A stretch of DNA of 64,000 bases. Source: Serratia quinivorans. Lineage in GTDB: Bacteria > Pseudomonadota > Gammaproteobacteria > Enterobacterales > Enterobacteriaceae. Under the pieces are notes generated by a model. The model did not search any database, was not told where the DNA came from, and worked only from the letters and a program-made list of their open reading frames with translations. Numbering within the stretch: the first letter of the stretch is position 1; every line of letters begins with the position of its first letter. The DNA lies in contig NZ_CAMKGL010000003.1 in assembly GCF_946227985.1 (NCBI RefSeq), forward strand, positions 186,001 through 250,000, in the 5' to 3' direction. A program made the position numbers and the translations under genes. Below are positions 37,126-45,874 of the stretch, one piece after another.

Positions 37126-37587
37126 ATGAACAACGAAACAATGCAATTAAGCTCGGTGTTAAACATCGAGTGCACCAGAAGCTCCGTCCATTGCACCAGC
37201 AAGAAACGGGCTTTGGAAATTATCAGCGAACTGGCCGCAAAGCAGCTCAACCTGTCATCACAGGTCGTGTTTGACGCGGTTCTCACCCGCGAGCGCATGG
37301 GCAGTACCGGTATCGGCAATGGTATCGCTATTCCCCACGGCAAACTGGAAGAGGACACACTGCGGGCCGTTGGCGTGTTTATCCGTCTCGACCAACCTAT
37401 CGCCTTTGACGCCATTGATAACCAGCCGGTCGATCTGCTGTTTGCCTTACTGGTACCTGCCGACCAATGTAAAACCCATTTGCATACTCTGTCGCTGGTC
37501 GCCAAACGCCTGGCCGACAAAACCGTATGCCGCCGCCTGCGTGCGGCGCAAAGTGACGAAGAACTTTACCAAATCATCACCGAGTAA
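37126..37587 (+). CDS. ptsN: PTS-Ntr EIIA protein PtsN
   Basis: A 153-residue EIIA-Ntr. The phosphorylated histidine is His71 in NGIAIPHGKL, and the protein ends EELYQIITE, slightly shorter than E. coli. PtsN accepts phosphate from EI-Ntr through NPr and controls K+ transport and other targets rather than sugar uptake. The start MNNETMQLSSV follows GAAGATGAG; a GTG seven codons upstream has no support. Confidence 0.96.
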   Translation: MNNETMQLSSVLNIECTRSSVHCTSKKRALEIISELAAKQLNLSSQVVFDAVLTRERMGSTGIGNGIAIPHGKLEEDTLRAVGVFIRLDQPIAFDAIDNQPVDLLFALLVPADQCKTHLHTLSLVAKRLADKTVCRRLRAAQSDEELYQIITE

Positions 37588-37718
37588 CGCCCGGCTGGCG
37601 TGACTTCCAGCCCAGATAACGATACTGTTTAGCCACGATGGATCCCGGCTCGTACAGGGATCCTAAAGTTTCTAACGGTGGCGATAAACGCCACTGAGAT
37701 GCCAGGGGGAGTTGCCAC

Positions 37719-38573
37719 ATGGTGCTGATGATTGTCAGCGGCCGTTCCGGTTCAGGGAAATCCGTCGCCTTGCGGGCGCTGGAAGACATGGGTTTTTACT
37801 GCGTTGATAACCTGCCCGTGGTACTGCTGCCGCAGCTTGCCAATACGCTGGCGGAACGCAATAGCTCCGCTGCGGTAAGCATCGACGTACGTAACATGCC
37901 GGAATCGCCGGAAGTGTTTGAATATGCGATGACCCAACTGCCGGACAGCTTTTCGCCACAGTTGCTGTTCCTCGATGCCGACCGTAATACGTTGATTCGC
38001 CGCTACAGTGATACTCGCCGTCTGCATCCGCTATCGAGCAAGAACCTGTCGCTGGAAAGCGCCATCGATGAAGAGAGCGACCTGCTTGAGCCACTTCGCT
38101 CCAGGGCCGATCTGATCATCGATACCTCAGAAATGTCAGTGCATGAACTGGCCGAAATGCTGCGTACCCGCCTGTTGGGCAAACGCGAGCGCGAACTGAC
38201 CATGGTGTTCGAATCCTTTGGTTTCAAGCACGGTATTCCAATCGACGCCGATTATGTCTTCGACGTACGCTTCTTGCCTAACCCGCACTGGGATCCGAAA
38301 CTGCGCCCGATGACCGGTCTGGATAAACCCGTCGCCTCGTTCCTCGATCGCCACACTGAAGTGCACAACTTTATCTACCAGACCCGCAGCTATCTCGAAC
38401 AATGGTTGCCTATGCTGGAAACCAACAACCGCAGCTACCTGACGGTCGCCATTGGTTGTACCGGCGGTAAGCACCGTTCAGTCTACGTGGCAGAACAGCT
38501 GGCCGACTACTTCCGCTCACGCGGCAAAAACGTGCAGTCACGCCATCGCACGCTGGAAAAACGCAAACAATGA
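37719..38573 (+). CDS. rapZ: RNase adapter protein RapZ
   Basis: A 284-residue protein with Walker A GRSGSGKS (8-15) and a C-terminal RNA-binding domain ending [11 protein letters not shown]. RapZ binds the sRNA GlmZ and presents it to RNase E, which tunes GlmS and so glucosamine-6-phosphate supply. The central [21 protein letters not shown] is highly conserved. A 4-bp overlap couples it to npr. Confidence 0.97.
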   Translation: MVLMIVSGRSGSGKSVALRALEDMGFYCVDNLPVVLLPQLANTLAERNSSAAVSIDVRNMPESPEVFEYAMTQLPDSFSPQLLFLDADRNTLIRRYSDTRRLHPLSSKNLSLESAIDEESDLLEPLRSRADLIIDTSEMSVHELAEMLRTRLLGKRERELTMVFESFGFKHGIPIDADYVFDVRFLPNPHWDPKLRPMTGLDKPVASFLDRHTEVHNFIYQTRSYLEQWLPMLETNNRSYLTVAIGCTGGKHRSVYVAEQLADYFRSRGKNVQSRHRTLEKRKQ

Positions 38574-38842
38574 CGGTCAAACAAACGGTTGAAATCAAAA
38601 ACAAGCTGGGTATGCACGCACGCCCGGCGATGAAGCTGTTTGAGCTGGTGCAGAGCTTTGATGCCGAGGTGATGCTACGCAACGACAGTGGCACCGAGGC
38701 CGAGGCCAGCAGCGTGATTGCGCTGCTGATGCTGGACTCCGCGCAGGGGCGTCATATCGAAGTGGAAGCCACCGGCCCGGATGAAGCGAAAGCACTGGCG
38801 GCGGTGATCGAATTGATCAATTCCGGTTTTGACGAAGACTAA
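38570..38842 (+). CDS. npr: PTS-Ntr phosphocarrier NPr (PtsO)
   Basis: A 90-residue HPr-like protein with phosphorylatable His16 ([10 protein letters not shown]) and the expected Ser region further on. It relays phosphate from PtsP to PtsN. It overlaps the rapZ end by 4 bp and is followed by a terminator. Confidence 0.97.
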   Translation: MTVKQTVEIKNKLGMHARPAMKLFELVQSFDAEVMLRNDSGTEAEASSVIALLMLDSAQGRHIEVEATGPDEAKALAAVIELINSGFDED

Positions 38843-38847
38843 AGAGT

Positions 38848-38873
38848 CAGGTGCGCTACATGCTGCGCACCTG
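38848..38873 (+). terminator. Hairpin terminating npr
   Basis: The perfect 9-bp stem CAGGTGCGC/GCGCACCTG (38848-38856 with 38865-38873) lies in the short gap between convergent genes. The T-run after it is short (CTTTA), so efficiency may be modest. Confidence 0.65.
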
Positions 38874-38897
38874 CTTTACAACACATCATTCCTGCAG

Positions 38898-40814
38898 CTA
38901 TATCCGGCTTAAACAGTCCAGCGCCACCGCCTTGAAGCTGTCGAAATTGTCACTGCCCAACAGGCGACTCATCGAACGTTCGCGCACAAAGGTGACGAAC
39001 AGATCGTAGATTGCCATCGCCTCTTCGTAATCGCTCTTACTGATCGCCAGCAGGAAAATCACGTGAGCAATTTCACCCTCCCCCCAGACCACCCCCTGTG
39101 GTGCCAGCAGCGTCACCACGACGGTTTTTTTCGCCAGCAACCCCAGCGAGTGCGGCAATGCTATCCCTTCACCCAGCAGGGTGGAAACAATCGCCTCGCG
39201 CTCCACCACCGAAGGATAAAAATCATCGCCAACATAGCCTTCGCGTTCAAGCTGGCCGCACACCTTCTGGAACAATTCCGCCTGGGTCAGCGGCTCGTTG
39301 ACCAACATAAAATGCTCGGCGTCGAAGAACTTCTCCAGCATATAGGGCTTGGTGCGATCCACCAGCACCAGTTTGCCGAGCTGTTCGAGCTGGTATTCGG
39401 TCGGGAACGGCGACATGACCACCACCGGCTTGTTCTTTTCGCTAACCCGCGCATTGGAAATAACGAAGTCTTCGTCGATATGGCTGAGTACCTCGTAATC
39501 ACGCAGTGAAACGATGCGCGTCATCACCAACTGCGGGTATTTGCGTGCGATCTGCGCCTGGATCATCCGCACCGTCGAGTTACCGGTATCGCACACCAGC
39601 ATCACCTGCGGATGTCGCTCATAGCCGATGTTGTAATGCCGCTCCAGCCCAACGCCAATGTGCAGTACCAGATAACCAATCTCGTTTTCACTCAGGGTGT
39701 AAGGCGTGTATTTCCCCCAGCTGGAGACCGCGGCCAACGTCACGTCATAGGCCATCGGGTAGTGCTGTTTAATGTTCGCCAGCAGCGGGTTGGGGATATT
39801 AATCTGGTATTTCACCCGGGTGATCATGGTCTTGATATGGGTCAGCAGATCGGCACGCAGCTGCTTGTCACCCTGCAGATTGTAGTTATAGTGCGCATTG
39901 ATATACGACAGAATGTAATCTACCAACGCTTCTTCATCGTCGGCATTGATCTCGGTCGGTTGCACCTCCTGCACCCGCCGCGCGGCGATGTTCACCCGCA
40001 GGTAGGCCTCTTCCGCTATCGATATCTCTTTGCCACTGGCTTTGCGCAGTTCCCCGGCCAGCCAGGTCGAAACCTTGCGCACCGCGTCATCCCCGTCCTC
40101 TACGTCAAAGTCCGGCAGCGGATAACCATCGGTAATACGTCGCAGCGCCACTGCACAATAGAAAATCAGATACTGCTCACCTTCGTCCGTCAAACGAATG
40201 GCATATTGCGACAGCAACGGATGCAGCAAACCGGCAAAGGTCACCACCTGCGGTTGCCGCAGGATCTCATTGTTGAGCAGCGGATTTTCGGCATCGGCCA
40301 GATGCAATTGGAATAACAGATCGGTCAGACAGGCGCGGATCGCCATCTCCGAACCAAACAGCTTCATGCCGTAGCGCGGTTTGGTTTCAATGGTCAATTG
40401 GTAGTGCGCCAGACGCTCTCTTACCTCAGCCATGTCGTTTTGCAGCGTGCCACGGCTGACAAACCATTCATCGGCTAAATCTTCAAGTTTCAGAGAAAAG
40501 GCTGAGGTCAGAAAACGAATCAGCAAATAGTGCACCCGTTCCTGCGCGCTGCGTGGCGTGGCGTGTTTTTTACGTTCCTGATGTTGCAGGGCGCTAAACA
40601 GTACGGCGTCATCGACCTGCAGGCGATAACCCGCCCCACGGCTATGCACAAAGTGGGCACCATAGTTTTCCAGAATATCGTTCAGCGCGGTGATGTCGGT
40701 GCGCACGGTTCGGGTGGAAACAGCGAAGCGCTTCGCCAGCTCTTCCTGTGGCAAAGTCTCTGACTGCAAAGCATCAAACAGATAGGCCAAACGCGGGTAG
40801 GGAAATCGCACCAT
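38898..40814 (-). CDS. MtlR/LicR-type PRD transcriptional regulator with EIIB and EIIA domains
   Basis: A 638-residue regulator. An N-terminal HTH (EELAKRFAVSTRTVRTDITA, about 24-43) and a second HTH/Mga-like unit (LADEWFVSRGTLQNDMAEVR, about 113-132) are followed by PRD1 (about 180-280), PRD2 (about 290-400), a GatB-like EIIB domain with Cys408 (VCDTGNST) and a fructose-type EIIA domain with His555 (GIALPHS). PRD2 has both phosphorylatable histidines (His326, His385). PRD1 reads YCAVALRR where a His is usual, so it may not be phosphorylated at that site. It is last in the catabolic operon, 50 bp after the lactonase, and is its likely PTS-responsive activator. Confidence 0.9.
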   Translation of the reverse strand: MVRFPYPRLAYLFDALQSETLPQEELAKRFAVSTRTVRTDITALNDILENYGAHFVHSRGAGYRLQVDDAVLFSALQHQERKKHATPRSAQERVHYLLIRFLTSAFSLKLEDLADEWFVSRGTLQNDMAEVRERLAHYQLTIETKPRYGMKLFGSEMAIRACLTDLLFQLHLADAENPLLNNEILRQPQVVTFAGLLHPLLSQYAIRLTDEGEQYLIFYCAVALRRITDGYPLPDFDVEDGDDAVRKVSTWLAGELRKASGKEISIAEEAYLRVNIAARRVQEVQPTEINADDEEALVDYILSYINAHYNYNLQGDKQLRADLLTHIKTMITRVKYQINIPNPLLANIKQHYPMAYDVTLAAVSSWGKYTPYTLSENEIGYLVLHIGVGLERHYNIGYERHPQVMLVCDTGNSTVRMIQAQIARKYPQLVMTRIVSLRDYEVLSHIDEDFVISNARVSEKNKPVVVMSPFPTEYQLEQLGKLVLVDRTKPYMLEKFFDAEHFMLVNEPLTQAELFQKVCGQLEREGYVGDDFYPSVVEREAIVSTLLGEGIALPHSLGLLAKKTVVVTLLAPQGVVWGEGEIAHVIFLLAISKSDYEEAMAIYDLFVTFVRERSMSRLLGSDNFDSFKAVALDCLSRI

Positions 40815-40864
40815 TCACTTTCCGTCATTAAGGTGCCCGCCTGGGGAATCAGGCAGGCAAAGGG

Positions 40865-42079
40865 TTACTTCACCACCGGCAAGAACACCATTTGCGAAGG
40901 GCTGCCCACCGGCGTATAGCCTTCAACAAAGCTGAGTTTACCGCTGGCCTTATCCACGCCAAAGCGGGTGACGTTATCGCTGCGTTGGTTCATTGCATAC
41001 AGATAATGGCCGTCCGGGCTTAGCGTCAGGGATCGTGGATAATCGCCGCGCGTCCAGGTTTCCGCCACCGCGTGCAACTCGCCATCGCTGCCGACGCTGA
41101 ACTGCGCGATGCTGTTATGTAGCCGGTTGGCAACATACAGATTTTTGCCGTCTGCGCTCAGAACCAGCCCGGCGGCGAAGTTGGTACCCTTATAATCGGC
41201 AGGCAGCGAAGAAACAACATGTAACTGTTTCAGAGTCCCTTTTTTGCTGTCAAAACGGTAGCTGGTCAGCGTAGAGGCCTCTTCATTCACCAGCAGCACA
41301 GTTTTGCCGTCCGGATGGAAGACAAAGTGACGCGGGCCGGCACCAGCAGAAGATGCGGCGACCCACGGTGGATCGTTCGGCGTCAGTTGGCCACTGGCAT
41401 CGTCAAAGCGCCACTGGTAGATCCGATCCAGCCCCAGATCGGTAGAAAACACAAACTTGCCGCCAGGATCGCTGGCGATCATATGCGCATGCGGCCCGTT
41501 GTGATCGCTGATGGCAAAACTGCCTTCCACCGCACCTTCCGGCTTGCCGGCACCTGCGGGCCCTTGCTGTTGCTGTACCGAGCTGGCGTTACCCAGCTTA
41601 CCGTCACTCTCCAGCGGGAAGGCCGCCACGGTGCCACTGACGTAGTTCGCTACCAGCAGATAACGGCCATTGGGCGTCGGAGAAAGATAAACCGGCCCCG
41701 CGCCTTGTGAATCGACCTGATTAAGCTGCGTCAGGCCGCCATCGGACGGATTGATATGGTAGGCAATAATGCCGCCGTGTTTGGTGCCGTTAAAATCCGC
41801 CACTTCACTGGCAACATACAGCGTCTGACCTTTGGCATCCACGGTAAGCTGTGCCGGATTGGCCTGCTTGCTGACCAGCGTTCTGGCGCTTAACGCACCG
41901 CTGGCCGAATCAACCTGCACCCGGTAAACGCCTTCACCGTTGGGGTTGTAGGTACCGATATAAGCAAAATGAGATGACGTAGATTTCATTGCATCCTCAG
42001 CATGCAGCACCGGGCTGGTCATCGCCAGTAGCGCCAGGGTTAACGCGGTGCGTAGGGTTGGAGACTGCCAGTTTCGCAT
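40865..42079 (-). CDS. Exported lactonase-family beta-propeller protein
   Basis: A 404-residue protein with a signal peptide (MRNWQSPTLRTALTLALLAM...VLHA, cleavage near residue 27) and the seven-bladed propeller of the 6-phosphogluconolactonase (Pgl/YkgB) family. Blade repeats include FAYIGTYNPNGEGVYRVQVD, ISDHNGPHAHMIASDPGGKF, GAGPRHFVFHPDGKTVLLVN and DYPRSLTLSPDGHYLYAMNQ. Cytosolic Pgl has no signal peptide, so this copy should act in the periplasm, probably on an unphosphorylated sugar lactone. Its place behind the aldolase suggests it opens the lactone form of the operon's substrate; that is inference. Confidence 0.85.
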   Translation of the reverse strand: MRNWQSPTLRTALTLALLAMTSPVLHAEDAMKSTSSHFAYIGTYNPNGEGVYRVQVDSASGALSARTLVSKQANPAQLTVDAKGQTLYVASEVADFNGTKHGGIIAYHINPSDGGLTQLNQVDSQGAGPVYLSPTPNGRYLLVANYVSGTVAAFPLESDGKLGNASSVQQQQGPAGAGKPEGAVEGSFAISDHNGPHAHMIASDPGGKFVFSTDLGLDRIYQWRFDDASGQLTPNDPPWVAASSAGAGPRHFVFHPDGKTVLLVNEEASTLTSYRFDSKKGTLKQLHVVSSLPADYKGTNFAAGLVLSADGKNLYVANRLHNSIAQFSVGSDGELHAVAETWTRGDYPRSLTLSPDGHYLYAMNQRSDNVTRFGVDKASGKLSFVEGYTPVGSPSQMVFLPVVK

Positions 42080-42101
42080 AGTTATCCTTATGATAGAAAG
42101 C

Positions 42102-42120
42102 GGCGCGGAATGCCCGCGCC
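42102..42120 (-). terminator. GC-rich hairpin between aldolase and lactonase genes
   Basis: The stem GGCGCGG/CCGCGCC with a 5-base loop lies in the 92-bp gap, followed on the minus strand by GCTTTCTATC. It could reduce readthrough into the lactonase and regulator genes or protect upstream mRNA. Confidence 0.4.
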
Positions 42121-42171
42121 TGTGGATACAGAGCCTGTCGCCTCCCTGCCTTACGTCATCCGATAATGCGT

Positions 42172-42912
42172 TTACCCGACCAGTTTTTTGGTGATTGCCA
42201 GCAGAGTTTTAACGTCCTGCGGGCGAGTGTTGCCAGTAGCGGAGTCGATGATGGAGCTGTAGATATGTGGGATCACCCGTTTCACACCCGCAGCCAATGC
42301 GATCTCGACGATCGGCTCGAAGTTTTCCAGATCGATGCCGCCGGTCGGTTCCAGCATAAAGTCATGTTCGGCGCAGGCCTGGGCCACATACTGGTATTCT
42401 TCTTTGCATGCCAACCCGCCCATCGGGAAATATTTGATTGAGCTGCCGCCCATGTCTTTTAACAGGGCAATGGCGGTTTCCACAGGCACAATGCCGTCCG
42501 GTGCCGCTGCACTCAGCGGGCCGGTTGAGATCTTCACCCAGCCAACGCGGCCGGTAGGCGATACCAGGCCGTTGACCACGCTGTCATTTTGGCCCAGCAG
42601 CGCACGGCTGGCACCGACACCGGTAAACACCTGGTTTACGTGTTGCGGCTGCACCTGCTGAGAAATCAGGCTGACCATCGCCGATTGTTTCGGATCCCCC
42701 GCGCCCAGCCCCACTGACAGCGCATTTTCAATCAGCCGCGCATAGCGCTGCATGTCTGCCACCGCGCTGTCGACGTCCGGGTAGTTCTTGGACAGAACGC
42801 CCACCAGCACATGCCCTTCCGCCGCCGAATAAATGTCCTGCGCATTGTCTTTCGAGCCGGCCAATACGTTGAGGCACACGCGATCGCGATAGTAGTTAGG
42901 GTGCAGCTTCAT
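42172..42912 (-). CDS. KDGP aldolase (DgaF-like, EF_0839 family)
   Basis: A 246-residue aldolase-barrel protein related to DgaF, which splits 2-keto-3-deoxygluconate-6-phosphate into pyruvate and glyceraldehyde-3-phosphate. The likely Schiff-base lysine is Lys160 (GGSSIKYFPMGGL), and FMLEPTGGID and AAGVKRVIPHIYSSIID match the family. It overlaps the ammonia-lyase gene by 4 bp, so the keto acid made by that enzyme is probably its substrate. It differs from the usual Eda trimer family in length and N-terminus. Confidence 0.87.
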   Translation of the reverse strand: MKLHPNYYRDRVCLNVLAGSKDNAQDIYSAAEGHVLVGVLSKNYPDVDSAVADMQRYARLIENALSVGLGAGDPKQSAMVSLISQQVQPQHVNQVFTGVGASRALLGQNDSVVNGLVSPTGRVGWVKISTGPLSAAAPDGIVPVETAIALLKDMGGSSIKYFPMGGLACKEEYQYVAQACAEHDFMLEPTGGIDLENFEPIVEIALAAGVKRVIPHIYSSIIDSATGNTRPQDVKTLLAITKKLVG

Positions 42913-44027
42913 GCTTGTTTCTCCGTGAACAGATTTTTAATACAGGTGAAGACGGTCATCAGCTGTTGCTGATCAACGCTGCGCACATCCACTTCAATCT
43001 TGCCTTCGTTAGCCTTATAGCCGCGGAAGTAGATGGCGATAGCGCCGGTTTTCAGCGCCTGCACGATGTCGTAGGTCGAATGCCCCAGCACCGCTTCGTC
43101 AAAGGTGATCTCTGCCCGCGCAATATCACGGCCGGCACTGTCCCAGACGGTTTTAGCGCTGATACCGGTCAGGGTGTTCAGGCTGTCGATAAACGGCGTC
43201 ATTCTTTCCACCATTTGTTGACCGGTGGTTTTTTCCAACGTCAGATAGCTTTCGATCGCCTGCGTCAGGCCGAGAATGCCTTCTTTGCCCACTTTCATCG
43301 CCCGGCCGATGCCGCCGGACTGCAGCTTCACCCACTCGACGTATTGCTTCTTGCCGATCACCAACCCGCTGGTGGGGCCTTCGATGGCTTTGGCACCGCT
43401 GTAAATAACCAGGTCGGCCCCCATCTGGTAGTAGCACAGCAAATCTTCTTCCGCGGCGGCGTCGACGATCAGTGGCAGGTTATGCTTACGCGCCACCACC
43501 ACCGCCTGCTCAACGGAAAGAATGCTTTTCTGCACGCAGTGGTGCGACTTGATATAGAGAATGGCGGCGGTCTGCGGCGTGATGCAGGCTTCGAGCTGCT
43601 CGGCAGAACACTCGTTGGCATAACCCGCCTCGACCACTTTGCCGCCCCCCAGCGCCACCATGGTGTCGACCGGTGCGCCGAAGTTGACGTTATGGCCACG
43701 CGGCAACACGATTTCCCGCGGTACGCTAATCGGCGCAGAGTGCAAATTCACCAGCAGGTTGGCGTTGTCTTTAACGATCAGTGCCGCCACCGACTGGGCG
43801 ATACCTGCCGAGGCGCAGGAAACGATCACCGCATCTTCGACATTCAACAGATTGGCGATATAGGCCCCGGTCTTGTCGACCAGATCCTTGATTTCAAAAT
43901 AGTGATTCAGGCCGTAGTCAACCGCGTCAATGACGTCCTGACGCGGCGTGGATACGCCAAGCATGGTCATGCGACCTGACGTATTAATGACCTGTTTTAA
44001 ATTATATTTTTCATAAATCGAAGACAT
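42909..44027 (-). CDS. PLP-dependent DgaE-type ammonia lyase (SelA-related)
   Basis: A 372-residue fold-type I PLP enzyme of the SelA-like family to which DgaE (D-glucosaminate-6-phosphate ammonia-lyase) belongs. The PLP lysine is Lys213 (YSGAKAIEGPTSG), with Asp189 in LIVDAAAEED upstream and the SCASAGIAQS phosphate-binding region near 70-79. By family it deaminates a 2-amino-2-deoxy-aldonate-6-phosphate to KDGP. The ATG at 44027 has AAGGGA ahead; an upstream ATG at 44045 is possible. It overlaps the amidohydrolase gene by 17 bp. Confidence 0.87.
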   Translation of the reverse strand: MSSIYEKYNLKQVINTSGRMTMLGVSTPRQDVIDAVDYGLNHYFEIKDLVDKTGAYIANLLNVEDAVIVSCASAGIAQSVAALIVKDNANLLVNLHSAPISVPREIVLPRGHNVNFGAPVDTMVALGGGKVVEAGYANECSAEQLEACITPQTAAILYIKSHHCVQKSILSVEQAVVVARKHNLPLIVDAAAEEDLLCYYQMGADLVIYSGAKAIEGPTSGLVIGKKQYVEWVKLQSGGIGRAMKVGKEGILGLTQAIESYLTLEKTTGQQMVERMTPFIDSLNTLTGISAKTVWDSAGRDIARAEITFDEAVLGHSTYDIVQALKTGAIAIYFRGYKANEGKIEVDVRSVDQQQLMTVFTCIKNLFTEKQA

Positions 44028-45150
44028 GAGCGGCTTTCCCTTCATCGGTTAATAGGATTTCCCCGGCCACCACCGCGGCCAGCGGAACCAGCAACTGTTG
44101 GCCGGCTGCCGATTGCCCTTCTGAATCGGCAAAAACCTGCGGCCCCTGGCGGAGATCAAAAAGGGTGAAATCGGCGTCGCAACCCACTTCGAGCCGGCCC
44201 TTATTGACCAGGCGTAGCGCCGACGCGGCATTCTCAGTCACGCAGGCGATCACCTGCGGCAGCGACAGCCCGACGCTGAAGAATTTGGACATCACCGTCG
44301 CCAGGCTGTGTACCGGCCCGGCCATACGGTTGCGGCAGTAAATATCGGAACTGATGGTATGTGGCAAAATGCCCAAGGCAATCGCCTGCCGGGCGACCTC
44401 AAAGCTGAAGCTGGCGGTTCCGTGGCCAACGTCGAGCAACACACCGCGCTGCAGCGCACGCTGAATAGACTCACGCAGCGTGCCCGCCGGAGTCAGGATA
44501 CGGTTTGGCTTGCCGTTGTAGCAGTGGGTGATAATGTCGCCACGGGTCAGCAGATCGGCTATCTCATCGAGATCCGGTGGGTTATTGCCGATATGCACCA
44601 TCAGCGGCAATTGGTTATTTTCCTGTTGGATCTCTTTGGCAAGCACCAGCGGCCGGGTGCCATTCTGGCCGACCACGCTGCTGCTCATGCGCGCCTTGAT
44701 GCCAATGATAAAACCCGGGTGTTCGCCTATCGCCTGGCTGACTTTCTGCTTGTCGATATCGGCCAGGTCTGCCAGTTCGTTCTGTCGCAGCAGACCGATG
44801 CGCGAAATATTCAGGAAGGCAAAAACGTTGGTTTTCGCACGGCGCGTCAGTGCATAAAACGTATCGACATCGTCAGTGCCGGTGCTACCGGCGTCGACCA
44901 CCGTGGTGACGCCACAGGCGGTGCCGACCAAATCCGGTTCGTCATGGTAAATCGGCGAAGAGGGGTAGCAATGCACGTGGGAGTCGATCCAGCCGGCACT
45001 CAGGTGGTGATTGCCCGCCAGATCCCATTGCCGATGAGCGCGAACGTCTTCAGCCAGTTGCCCGACCTCGGCAATCTTGCCGTCCTGAACCGCCAAATCG
45101 ACCAGTCGGTCATCCGCCAGTCTGGCGCGTCTGATTACTAAGTCATACAT
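44011..45150 (-). CDS. Amidohydrolase/deacetylase-family metallohydrolase (EF_0837 type)
   Basis: A 379-residue amidohydrolase-superfamily enzyme. The binuclear metal ligands are visible: His58 and His60 (DSHVH), the carboxylatable Lys152 (IIGIKARMSSS), His186 (LMVHIGNNP), His209 (IITHCYNG) and Asp269 (ISSDIY). This set fits the dihydroorotase/N-acyl-amino-acid deacylase branch. By context it should remove an acyl group from the amino sugar acid before deamination. It is upstream of and overlapping the ammonia-lyase gene. Confidence 0.87.
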   Translation of the reverse strand: MYDLVIRRARLADDRLVDLAVQDGKIAEVGQLAEDVRAHRQWDLAGNHHLSAGWIDSHVHCYPSSPIYHDEPDLVGTACGVTTVVDAGSTGTDDVDTFYALTRRAKTNVFAFLNISRIGLLRQNELADLADIDKQKVSQAIGEHPGFIIGIKARMSSSVVGQNGTRPLVLAKEIQQENNQLPLMVHIGNNPPDLDEIADLLTRGDIITHCYNGKPNRILTPAGTLRESIQRALQRGVLLDVGHGTASFSFEVARQAIALGILPHTISSDIYCRNRMAGPVHSLATVMSKFFSVGLSLPQVIACVTENAASALRLVNKGRLEVGCDADFTLFDLRQGPQVFADSEGQSAAGQQLLVPLAAVVAGEILLTDEGKAAHVFDL

Positions 45151-45212
45151 ACTGCGTCACTCCTTTTCAAGCCGGGGAGCGGCATACCGCTCCCCAACAA
45201 TCACAATCGCAT

Positions 45213-45866
45213 TTAAGCGATGGCTACCGGGAAAATAGCCCCTAACAGCATCGCCCCGAGGATCGCCCCACCGGTGATTGGCTTATTCCAGATATAGAAC
45301 AGCAGTGCGCCGAGCAGTGAACCAATGCCAATCGGAATCGAAGCGGTCATCGCCGACAGAATGATCAACGGCCCCAGGAAACGCCCGGAAGAGTTACCGG
45401 CCCCCATCATCACGTCCGCCCCGTAGGTGGAATTGCTTTGGTTGATGGTAAATTTACGCGCCAGAATGATCAGGTAGCCAATCGCCAGACCAATCACCAG
45501 GCCGGTGATGAGTGAAGCGGCAAAGTTGGCAACCGGGAAGATAATGCCGGCCCCGAGCAACAGTGCCGGCACTCCCAGACCTACACCGGTCTGGATTGCA
45601 CCGCCGATGTCCAGGATCCCCACCAGTGAGCCTTCGATGATGCGCGCAAACAGGAAGCTGGCACCGAATGCCGCTACCGCACCATAAACGCCGGTATCCA
45701 TTCCGGCCCGCAGCATGGAAACGAAGGCCACTTCGTTAAAGGCACCGATGCCGTACAGGTAGTACATGTGGGTCCCGGCGAACACGCCGGACGAGAGCAG
45801 GCCAACAAAAATCGGGAATGACCAGTCGGCATACCAGAAGCCTTTTTGGGTTTGTTCTTCCATCAT
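45213..45866 (-). CDS. DUF4310 membrane protein (EF_0833/AHA_3914-like)
   Basis: A 217-residue polytopic protein with about six membrane segments (FPIFVGLLSSGVFAGTHMYY, FGASFLFARIIEGSLVGILD, VPALLLGAGIIFPVANFAAS, LITGLVIGLAIGYLIILA and two near the C-terminus). It carries glycine-rich turns (GAGNSSGRFLGPL). I recall it as part of a conserved neighbourhood of unknown function; a transport role is inferred. Two adjacent ATGs are possible (45866 and 45863); GGAG spacing favours the second. It lies 8 bp after the DUF4311 gene. Confidence 0.85.
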   Translation of the reverse strand: MMEEQTQKGFWYADWSFPIFVGLLSSGVFAGTHMYYLYGIGAFNEVAFVSMLRAGMDTGVYGAVAAFGASFLFARIIEGSLVGILDIGGAIQTGVGLGVPALLLGAGIIFPVANFAASLITGLVIGLAIGYLIILARKFTINQSNSTYGADVMMGAGNSSGRFLGPLIILSAMTASIPIGIGSLLGALLFYIWNKPITGGAILGAMLLGAIFPVAIA

Positions 45867-45874
45867 CCAGCTCC

